From: an uncultured Acidimicrobiia bacterium
GTDB lineage: Bacteria > Actinomycetota > Acidimicrobiia > Spongiisociales > JAENVV01
Length of the DNA stretch: 7,294 nucleotides
Direction: 5' to 3'
Assembly: GCA_905480085.1 (NCBI GenBank)
Contig: CAJQPD010000075.1
Coordinates: 1-7,294, forward strand
This document shows positions 1 through 6,492 of the stretch, piece by piece. The notes under the pieces were generated by a model that saw only the letters and a list, made by a program, of their open reading frames with translations, did not search any database and was not told the DNA's origin. Every line of letters starts with the position of its first letter. Position 1 is the stretch's first letter. The position numbers and the translations under genes were made by a program.

Positions 1-864
1 GTCGTCATACGCTTGTACGGCCAATTCGTGCAGGGCTCGATACCGCTCGTTCGGTTCGGAACCGATCGTGAAGGTACGGAGAATCTGGCCGGAGTATCCC
101 CAGAAGGTCGTGGAGATCTCGGTGACGAACACATCGCCTCCCTCGATCACCCGGTCAGGATGATATTGATGGGGAACGCAGATATCGGGTTGATCCATCT
201 GCGTCGTAAGACTGAAGTGGATGAGGTTGGTCCCTCGATGCCCGAGATAGACGTCCTCGACAATCCTGGCCACGTCAGTTTCGTTGATGCCCGGTCGGAG
301 CTGATTCGCCAGGGCGTCAATGGCGGCATCGCCCATCGCCGAAGCTATCCGGACGAACGTCATCTCGTCTTCGGATTTGGCAAGACGGAACTGCTGATAG
401 GCACTATTGAGATCCACGAACGTGGCATCCGGGAATTCCGCCCACAAGATGTTGTAATCACCGTGCGGCACAACTCCGATAATGCCGATCCGGCGGCACC
501 CTTTGAGAATGCCGACCAGTTCGTGGGCTTGATCGTCGGGCGTGTCACCGCCGTAGCGAACATCGTCGATGACCGAAATACGTTCGGCGTCCGGCAGGTG
601 GTTCCAGAGGCGTACCAGCAACAGCGGATCCTCGCGGAACACGACGTACGACTGGACCTGCGACGGCCAATTCGAGAAGAACTGCACCGAGGTTTCCAGC
701 GGACCGGTCGCTCCCCCCACCAGAACGACATCCAGATCGTGCTCGACTTTCACCGACTCGATCCACCGGTAGCGGCGGTCCATCTCCCGCTGCGGATAGC
801 GCGGAAACCCGTTCACCTGCTCAAAAGTGTCGGGTACCCAATACGGCGGACCATACCCAGTCAT
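1..864 (-). CDS. M24 (creatinase/prolidase-fold) family protein, 3' end outside window
   Basis: The minus-strand frame from ATG at 864 runs open for 288 codons to the window edge, so the C-terminus is missing; family members are usually about 380-420 residues. Residues about 30-155 look like the creatinase N-terminal domain, and from about 165 the pita-bread catalytic domain begins. The family signature is visible: a histidine in VPHQYHP (H232), then GDVFVTEIS (E249) and GYSGQILRTF (Q260, R263). In canonical metallopeptidases the positions of E249 and Q260 are the two metal-binding Asp residues, so metal binding is probably altered. Members cleave Xaa-Pro peptides or small C-N substrates such as creatine or ectoine; the substrate here is unknown. 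The ATG overlaps the upstream stop as ATGA and has AAGGAG seven bases upstream, indicating translational coupling. The fold is confident; the reaction is not. Confidence 0.88.
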   Translation of the reverse strand, partial: MTGYGPPYWVPDTFEQVNGFPRYPQREMDRRYRWIESVKVEHDLDVVLVGGATGPLETSVQFFSNWPSQVQSYVVFREDPLLLVRLWNHLPDAERISVIDDVRYGGDTPDDQAHELVGILKGCRRIGIIGVVPHGDYNILWAEFPDATFVDLNSAYQQFRLAKSEDEMTFVRIASAMGDAAIDALANQLRPGINETDVARIVEDVYLGHRGTNLIHFSLTTQMDQPDICVPHQYHPDRVIEGGDVFVTEISTTFWGYSGQILRTFTIGSEPNERYRALHELAVQAYDD

Positions 865-3167
865 GTTCGCGCTCCTTCGATAAGCCCGAAAACCATCTCG
901 GGAGTGATCGGATACCGGTCAATAACCGCCCCATAGGGGGCCAGGGCATCCTCGACGGCTGAAGCAATTGTGGCTGCCGCAGGAATGGTGCCGCCTTCAC
1001 CAACCCCCTTGACGCCGAGCGGATTGAACGGGGCGGGCGTGGTCGTATGCAGCTTGGTGATCTGCGGCATTTCGACTGCCGACATGATCCGGTAATCCAT
1101 GAACGTGGTCGCCACCGGTTGGCCGTCTTCGGTAAATGAGACTCGTTCGGATAGCGCATTGCCAAGACCGTGGGCAATGCCACCGTCGATCTGCCCGTCG
1201 ACGATCATCGGGTTGAGCACCACCCCGCAATCATGGGCAACCACGTAGTGGATCACGTCGACGAACCCGGTCTCCGGGTCGACTTCGACCTCGGCGACGT
1301 GGGTGCCGAAGGCGAACGCCGGCTTGTGCATCTGAAACGCTCGATCGGCGGCCAGACCGGGGAGTTGGCGACCGCCAGGCAACGGCTTGGCTCCAGTTCC
1401 TTGCATTGAAGCGGCCAGAAACCCGAGCGAAACCTCCGCACCGGGTTGCCCGACCACTTTGACTTTGCCGTCCTCAAATACCAGATCATCCTCAGAGGCC
1501 TCCAGATGTTCGGCCGCCAGGGTGCGGGCCATACTGGCGACTTCTTGAGCGGCGAGATGAACCGATGAGCCCGCTGTAACGGCAGTCCGACTGGCGACGG
1601 TCGCTATGCCGTACCCGTAGTGGCCGGTATCCGCCGACCGGATTCGAATTCGGGAAGGATCCACTCCAAGTTCCTGAGCGACCAATTGCGCAAAGACCGT
1701 TGCGTGACCTTGCCCTTGTGAAGCCGCTCCGGTATCTACGACAACATCGCCAGACGGCAGCACCTCCACCCGGGCACCTTCGAATGGTCCGAGGCCGGTG
1801 TCCTCCGTGTATGAGGCGATCCCCAGACCGCGCAGTTTCCCTTCTGCCTCGCTCTGGATGCGACGGGCCGAGAATCCGGCAACGGCATCCAACGCATTGT
1901 TCAGCGCCAGTTGGTAATCGCCACTGTCCAGCGTGACCGGGTTCCCATCGCGCGACTTGATCTCGCGCTCATAGGGAAAGGCATCGGCCGGGATAAAATT
2001 ACGTCGCCGAACCTCCACCCGATCGAGACCTGTCTCTCTCGCAATGGCATCCATGACCCGCTCTATCGCAAACGTGGCATATGGTCGGCCGGCACCTCGA
2101 ATCGGGCTGGTTGGCGTCTTGTTGGTGTACACGACCTCGAGTGCCACATCCATGGTCGGGACCACGTACGGGCCGGCAGTCAGTTGGAGTCCGGTGGCGG
2201 GCAGCACCAGGCCATACGGAACATAGGCACCATTGTCGTGAACGATCCGGCCCCGCAATCCCAGTATTCGTCCATCGCCATCGATCGCCACCTCATACAG
2301 CTGGGACTGATCACGCTGCTGGAGCGTCGACACGAAATGCTCCCGCCGCGTTTCGACCCACTTGACGGCGACCCCCAGCTTGAGGGCCAACGCCGCCACC
2401 ACGTACTCCTCGGCGTAGAGGGCGGCCTTCGGTCCGAACCCTCCCCCGACGTCTGGAGCGATCACCCGGACTTTGTCACCTTCGAGTCCCAGAAACTCGA
2501 CCAGATGGCTGCGCAGCGGATAGGGCGACTGAGTCGATGACCACACGACCAGCTGACCGAAGGCATCATCGACAACCGCCACCACCCCGCGCGGTTCCAT
2601 TGATGCGCACGCTCCGCGATGCTGATGGACGTGCACGTCGATGACCTTGCTGGCCGCCCCAAAGGCTGCGTCAACGTCGCCATACTTGGCGTGCATGGTG
2701 GCGACCAGATTCGAATGAACATCACTGTGCGCCATCGGGGTTCCGTCGTCCAGCGCCGTGAGGTGATCGACGACCACCGGCAACGGGTCATATTCGACGA
2801 ATACGAGTTCGGCCGCGTCCACCGCCTGACGGCGAGATTCGGCAACGACCACCACCACCGCTTCCCCGACATAGGCCACCTCGTCGAGAGCCAAAGCGAA
2901 TCCTTGCTTCGAACTCGCCACGGCCGGAGCCGGGAACAGGTTCGGCATACGATCCGTCAGACCGAGATCGGTCCCCGAATACACACCGAGGACCCCCGGC
3001 ATCGTGCGAGCCTCGTCGGCGTCTATTCCAAGAATCCGGGCGTGCGCCTCCGGGGAGCGAACAAAGACCGCGTAGTACGTATCGGGCCGATTGATGTCGT
3101 CGACGTACTGGCCCTGGCCTTGGATCAGGCGGGGATCTTCGAGCCTCCGCAACGGTGCACCAATCAC
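861..3167 (-). CDS. Xanthine dehydrogenase family, molybdopterin-binding large subunit (paralog A, CoxL form II-like)
   Basis: A 768-residue protein if started at GTG 3167. It would carry the Mo-pterin cofactor of a three-subunit cytoplasmic hydroxylase. Residues 10-25 (EDPRLIQGQGQYVDDI) open the aldehyde oxidase/xanthine dehydrogenase a/b hammerhead domain, which runs to about 134; the cofactor-binding domains follow. Visible motifs are GGGFGPK (241-247), PIRGAGR (355-361), QGQGH (484-488) and GVGEGG with the expected catalytic glutamate E724. The loop is not AYxCSFR, so this is not a form I CO dehydrogenase. The frame is open upstream to 3323 (ATG at 3278 and 3323), but those starts overlap the dehydrogenase gene and add residues absent from paralog B; GTG 3167 gives the family-like start IGAPLRRLEDP with a weak AGGG six bases upstream. 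The stop overlaps the M24 start. No FAD or 2Fe-2S subunit gene is adjacent. The substrate is unknown. Confidence 0.92.
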   Translation of the reverse strand: MIGAPLRRLEDPRLIQGQGQYVDDINRPDTYYAVFVRSPEAHARILGIDADEARTMPGVLGVYSGTDLGLTDRMPNLFPAPAVASSKQGFALALDEVAYVGEAVVVVVAESRRQAVDAAELVFVEYDPLPVVVDHLTALDDGTPMAHSDVHSNLVATMHAKYGDVDAAFGAASKVIDVHVHQHRGACASMEPRGVVAVVDDAFGQLVVWSSTQSPYPLRSHLVEFLGLEGDKVRVIAPDVGGGFGPKAALYAEEYVVAALALKLGVAVKWVETRREHFVSTLQQRDQSQLYEVAIDGDGRILGLRGRIVHDNGAYVPYGLVLPATGLQLTAGPYVVPTMDVALEVVYTNKTPTSPIRGAGRPYATFAIERVMDAIARETGLDRVEVRRRNFIPADAFPYEREIKSRDGNPVTLDSGDYQLALNNALDAVAGFSARRIQSEAEGKLRGLGIASYTEDTGLGPFEGARVEVLPSGDVVVDTGAASQGQGHATVFAQLVAQELGVDPSRIRIRSADTGHYGYGIATVASRTAVTAGSSVHLAAQEVASMARTLAAEHLEASEDDLVFEDGKVKVVGQPGAEVSLGFLAASMQGTGAKPLPGGRQLPGLAADRAFQMHKPAFAFGTHVAEVEVDPETGFVDVIHYVVAHDCGVVLNPMIVDGQIDGGIAHGLGNALSERVSFTEDGQPVATTFMDYRIMSAVEMPQITKLHTTTPAPFNPLGVKGVGEGGTIPAAATIASAVEDALAPYGAVIDRYPITPEMVFGLIEGART
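872..877 (-). promoter_or_regulatory. Shine-Dalgarno site of the M24 gene
   Basis: AAGGAG on the minus strand lies seven bases before the ATG at 864 and inside the end of the preceding molybdopterin-subunit gene. It supports this start over other choices and fits re-initiation after the overlapping TGA. Confidence 0.75.
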
Positions 3168-3229
3168 TGAACGCCCTGCGCGATTGCGCCGACGACCGCC
3201 GACTTCGATTGGGGCGGACCGCCGCTCAT
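3164..3229 (-). other. Possible 21-codon linker micro-ORF
   Basis: An ATG at 3229 overlaps the dehydrogenase stop (ATGA). The frame runs 21 codons (MSGGPPQSKSAVV...) and ends in a TGA that overlaps the GTG start proposed for molybdopterin subunit A (GTGA). Both overlaps are directly visible. There is no clear Shine-Dalgarno site before it, and the peptide resembles nothing I recognise. It may be a relay that carries ribosomes from one gene to the next, or simply chance in a 58-base spacer. Confidence 0.25.
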
Positions 3230-4113
3230 CTGGTGATGCCAGATCGCTTCTCGAGGAATCGAAGGAGCGCAGCCGCATCAAGGTCGCCGAGTCCTTCTGC
3301 GCTTGACTCGCGGTAGATCTCAAGGGACGTATCCAGCAGCGGTGTCACCGCTCCTTTTGACTCGGCGAACGCCTTGATGATGGTGGCATCCTTGAGAATG
3401 ATGTCGAGCCGGGCTGCCGGGGGGTCGTAGTGATCAGCGACCATCATCGGACCACGAATATCAAAGATCTTCGATGCGCCCACTCCGTCGGACATGACCG
3501 TCTGGACCAGGGCCGGGTCCATGCCGGCAGCCAGGCCGAGAGCGTGGGCTTCGGCGGTTGACAAGTTGTGGATGGCGACCAACAAGTTGGCAATGTATTT
3601 CATGATCGATCCGTTGCCGAACTCGCCAAGGTGATAGCTGGACCTACCGATCACATCGAAGATCGACTTGGCCCGGTCGTAACCGTCTTTCGAGCCCGAG
3701 GCGAAGACCACCAGGGACGCATCGGCAGCCTGTAGCCCGGTACCCGATAGGGGCACATCCATGAGTTCGACTCCCGCCGCGGCGAGAACGTCGAATGCGG
3801 CATGTTTGGCCTCAAGGGGGAAGGTTCCCGTATCGATGCAGAGCAGGTTGGCGTGGGCGGCGCCCGCCACTTCGGCAGCGACCGACTCAAGAATCGGGAC
3901 CTTGGGCAACGAGAAGACAACAATCCCACTGGCCCTGGCCACATCGCCGGGTGAGGCCTCGGCAATGCCGCCGAGGGAGATGAAGGTTTCCATACGACCC
4001 GGATCAGGGTCGTATCCATGAACCTCGCGGCCGGCTGCCAGGAGATGTTTTGTCATCTCCGAGCCCATGACCCCGATTCCCACATACCCAATGACGTCGG
4101 CTGAATCTGGCAT
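3226..4113 (-). CDS. NAD(P)-dependent beta-hydroxyacid dehydrogenase (3-hydroxyisobutyrate dehydrogenase family)
   Basis: A 295-residue soluble enzyme, the normal length for the family that oxidises 3-hydroxyisobutyrate, tartronate semialdehyde or related hydroxyacids. The N-terminal Rossmann fold shows GYVGIGVMG (9-17), followed by YDPDPGRM with D35 at the end of strand 2, which tends to favour NAD. The substrate loop is DVPLSGTG (119-126), somewhat different from the usual DAPVSGG. The catalytic lysine is K172 in GNGSIMKYIAN, with N176 in its expected place, and KD at 241-242 is kept, so the enzyme looks intact. ATG 4113 is preferred over an in-frame TTG at 4128 because GGAGAGGG sits five bases upstream of it. 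It lies between two molybdopterin subunits, which suggests it acts on a hydroxyacid made in the same pathway. One known relative, 2-(hydroxymethyl)glutarate dehydrogenase of nicotinate fermentation, works beside a Mo hydroxylase, but the substrate here cannot be told. Confidence 0.9.
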   Translation of the reverse strand: MPDSADVIGYVGIGVMGSEMTKHLLAAGREVHGYDPDPGRMETFISLGGIAEASPGDVARASGIVVFSLPKVPILESVAAEVAGAAHANLLCIDTGTFPLEAKHAAFDVLAAAGVELMDVPLSGTGLQAADASLVVFASGSKDGYDRAKSIFDVIGRSSYHLGEFGNGSIMKYIANLLVAIHNLSTAEAHALGLAAGMDPALVQTVMSDGVGASKIFDIRGPMMVADHYDPPAARLDIILKDATIIKAFAESKGAVTPLLDTSLEIYRESSAEGLGDLDAAALLRFLEKRSGITR

Positions 4114-4118
4114 GAGGA

Positions 4119-4126
4119 CCCTCTCC
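4119..4126 (-). promoter_or_regulatory. Shine-Dalgarno site deciding the dehydrogenase start
   Basis: GGAGAGGG on the minus strand ends five bases before ATG 4113. It rules against the in-frame TTG at 4128, which would place this motif inside the coding region. Confidence 0.7.
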
Positions 4127-4139
4127 AAGATGGGTTAAC

Positions 4140-4153
4140 GCCCCCACTGGGGC
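4140..4153 (-). other. Short GC hairpin in the intergenic gap
   Basis: GCCCC and GGGGC form a perfect five-base stem around an AGTG loop, downstream of the molybdopterin subunit B stop and upstream of the dehydrogenase ribosome binding site. No T-run follows on the minus strand, so an intrinsic terminator is unlikely. It could act as an mRNA stability or attenuation element. Confidence 0.35.
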
Positions 4154-4162
4154 TGAGATTGC

Positions 4163-4174
4163 ATCATATACGAT
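4163..4174 (-). promoter_or_regulatory. Near-palindromic AT-rich box with -10-like TATGAT; possible internal promoter or operator
   Basis: The minus strand reads ATCGTATATGAT, a 12-base palindrome with one mismatched symmetric pair, in otherwise GC-rich DNA. TATGAT (4163-4168) matches five of six bases of a sigma-70 -10 box, but no convincing -35 element lies 16-18 bases upstream. It sits about 50 bases before the dehydrogenase ATG. Partial symmetry around TATA resembles sites of GntR-type repressors; the regulator is not in the window. This is the only sizeable gap in the block, so an internal promoter or operator would be placed here. Confidence 0.25.
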
Positions 4175-4236
4175 TATCGACGCCCCGCGACCTTGCAGGA
4201 GTCATCGTCGATGCCGACCTACTGTGATCCATCGGG

Positions 4237-6492
4237 TCAGACAGGACGGTGCCCGGCCGATTGGATGGCTTGCCAGACGTTGAATGGTTTTAGTGGCATG
4301 TCAATGTGGGTCACTCCAAGCGGCCGCAACGCATCGAGAACCGCGTTGACGATCGCCGGCGGGGCCCCGATGCATCCGGCCTCACCACTGCCTTTTACAC
4401 CAAGCGGATTCGACGGGGCGGGGGTAAAAACCCTGCCGAAGACGAGGGGCGGAATGTCGGTGGCATGTGGAATCGAATAGTCCATCAGGGTGGCCGACTG
4501 CAGCTGGCCCCCGTCGTCGTACCGCACCTCTTCGTACATTGCCTGACCGAGGCCCTGGACCAGGGAGCCCTGGGTCTGACCTTCGACAATCATCGGATTG
4601 AGTACGTTTCCACAGTCGTCAACCGCCACCAGTCGGAGGATTTGAACCTCTCCGGTATCTGGAGTCACCTCGACCACTGCCGCATAGACCCCATTCGGGA
4701 ACGTCTGGGCGCCCGGTGAGTAGAACTCCTCCTCCTCCAGCTGCACATTCTCCAGCGCAGCAGCTGCGGCCACCTCGGCGATGCTTACCCCCATCCCGGG
4801 CACTCCAACCACCCGGAACACGCCCCGTTCGATAATGAGGTCCTCCGGGGACGCTTCTAGCATTGAGGCGGCTCGGATCTTGGCTTGGTCGAACACGGCG
4901 TGGCTGGTTCGCCATACGCCGGAGGCGCCTGCCTGGGCCGACCGGCTACCCACCGACCCAAACCCGTCGGCTACTTCCACCGTGTCACCGGTGATCACCC
5001 GGATCTGGTCGACAGCAACGTCGAACACCTGGCCCGCCACCTGTGCCCAGACGGTGTGATGGCCCTGACCGTTGGGAGTCGAGCCGGTGCGAACGACCAG
5101 GCTTCCGTCCTCAAGCAACTCGACCTTGGCATATTCGCCAGACTCGATCGGCCCGCCCGCTCGTTCGACAAACGCTCCGAACCCGATTCCCAGCGGCAGG
5201 CCGCCTTCGGCCAGCCGACGCGTCCGCTCTGCTTGATACATCTCCAGGTCGAGCAGTTCGATAGCGGTGTCCAGGACTGCGGAATAGTCACCACTGTCGT
5301 AGAGGGCGCCAGTCTGGGCCCGGTACGGGAACTCTCCGATGAAGTTGACGCGTCGGACCTCAACCGGGTCCATGCCGATCTCAACGGCGTAGGCATCAAT
5401 CGCCCGCTCGATGGCGTAGGCGGCCTCCGGCCGACCGGCGCCCCGGTAGGGGGCGGTAGCCGCCATATTCGTGACGACCGACCGCAGATCGCGCGAAAAC
5501 TCCTCGATGTCATACATTCCCTGGGCGGTGAGCCGACTGTAAAACGGCACCTGGGCGCCAGTGTGGGGGTAGGCGCCAAGATTGGCGACGACATCCATGT
5601 GCAGCCGTCGTATCCGTCCGGTCCGGTCACCGGCCAGACGCATCGTGTGAGTCATATCCCGGCCATGGGTTCCACAGGACATGGCTTCGCGCCTGGTCTG
5701 CAACCACCGGACCGGCCGTTGAAGCCGATGGGCCGCCATGATGATGATCGGATATTCCGGGAAGGGACGCCCCTTCAAACCGAACCCGCCACCAACGTCA
5801 GGAACCACTACTTCAATGTCCAGACCCAGAAGCGAATGCATCTGCCGTTTGAGGACGTGGGGCATCTGATGTCCGACGTAGAAGGTGATGTCGGGCGCAC
5901 CGCCGGGGTCGGCCAGCGCAGTCAACGGTTCGATGGGGACGACTGCCAGGCGCTGGTTGTCGACGGTGATGGTGATCTCCGCCTCGTGATCCCATCCGGC
6001 ATTTCGATCACCTTCGAATGAATGGTGGGCGATGTTCGAGCCGAACTCTTCAAACAGCAGGGTCTCGCCGGCCAGGGCGTCCTCCACGGCGATCACCGCC
6101 GGAAGCGGATCGATGTCGACCCAGACCAGTTCTGCTGCGTCGACCGCCTGCAACTCCGACTCGGCAATAACCACCGCCACGGCCTCGCCGACATGCCGGA
6201 CCCGGTCGCCGGCCAGCATCGGACGAAGCATGCCATCGACCGGAACCGGAGCCCCGGCGGCAAAGCCGGGGATATCGAAGTCTGCGGCAGTGAAGATGGC
6301 GACCACCCCCGGTGCGGAGGAGGCCTCGAGGAGATCGATATCAAGAATCTTGCCGTGGCTTTCTGGCGACCGAACAAAAGCCGCATGCAACATGCCATCG
6401 AGTGTCATGTCGCCGATGTAGCGGCCCTCCCCTCGAATCAAGGCGGGATCTTCGACTCGCTTGACCGATTCGCTGCGATAGTCGTCGATCAT
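4237..6492 (-). CDS. Xanthine dehydrogenase family, molybdopterin-binding large subunit (paralog B, CoxL form II-like)
   Basis: A 751-residue protein starting at ATG 6492 on the stop codon of the preceding hydrolase gene (TGATG), with no strong ribosome binding site, so coupled translation is likely. The hammerhead domain begins at EDPALIRGEGRYIGDM (14-29) and runs to about residue 134. Cofactor-domain motifs are GGGFGLK (234-240), PYRGAGR (348-354), NGQGH (474-478), GSVGSRS (512-518) and GSGEAG with the expected catalytic glutamate E704. The PYRGAGR loop is close to the form II AYRGAGR signature and excludes form I CO dehydrogenase. It is clearly related to paralog A in domain order but diverged along its whole length, so this is an old duplication or a separate acquisition. 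It needs FAD and 2Fe-2S partner subunits that are not encoded here. It probably hydroxylates an aldehyde or heterocycle; the substrate is unknown. Confidence 0.93.
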   Translation of the reverse strand: MIDDYRSESVKRVEDPALIRGEGRYIGDMTLDGMLHAAFVRSPESHGKILDIDLLEASSAPGVVAIFTAADFDIPGFAAGAPVPVDGMLRPMLAGDRVRHVGEAVAVVIAESELQAVDAAELVWVDIDPLPAVIAVEDALAGETLLFEEFGSNIAHHSFEGDRNAGWDHEAEITITVDNQRLAVVPIEPLTALADPGGAPDITFYVGHQMPHVLKRQMHSLLGLDIEVVVPDVGGGFGLKGRPFPEYPIIIMAAHRLQRPVRWLQTRREAMSCGTHGRDMTHTMRLAGDRTGRIRRLHMDVVANLGAYPHTGAQVPFYSRLTAQGMYDIEEFSRDLRSVVTNMAATAPYRGAGRPEAAYAIERAIDAYAVEIGMDPVEVRRVNFIGEFPYRAQTGALYDSGDYSAVLDTAIELLDLEMYQAERTRRLAEGGLPLGIGFGAFVERAGGPIESGEYAKVELLEDGSLVVRTGSTPNGQGHHTVWAQVAGQVFDVAVDQIRVITGDTVEVADGFGSVGSRSAQAGASGVWRTSHAVFDQAKIRAASMLEASPEDLIIERGVFRVVGVPGMGVSIAEVAAAAALENVQLEEEEFYSPGAQTFPNGVYAAVVEVTPDTGEVQILRLVAVDDCGNVLNPMIVEGQTQGSLVQGLGQAMYEEVRYDDGGQLQSATLMDYSIPHATDIPPLVFGRVFTPAPSNPLGVKGSGEAGCIGAPPAIVNAVLDALRPLGVTHIDMPLKPFNVWQAIQSAGHRPV

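Noticed and set aside
13..936. 307-codon open frame on the plus strand
   Set aside because: It lies opposite the M24 gene, whose minus-strand product has clear family motifs. The plus-strand translation shows no recognisable domain and is a shadow of GC-rich codon use.
1911..2540. 209-codon plus-strand frame inside subunit A
   Set aside because: Opposite the well-conserved Mo-binding core of subunit A; no independent support.
4140..4153. Rho-independent terminator
   Set aside because: The stem is only five base pairs and no T-run follows it on the minus strand (GTTAACCC comes next).
4885..6021. 378-codon open frame on the plus strand
   Set aside because: Antisense to molybdopterin subunit B. 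Its translation looks like a reversed GC-rich shadow with no domain, and no ribosome binding site or promoter was evident.
861..6492. True (form I) carbon monoxide dehydrogenase large subunit, coxL
   Set aside because: Neither subunit has the AYxCSFR copper-site loop; both have RGAGR loops, and coxM and coxS are absent from the window.
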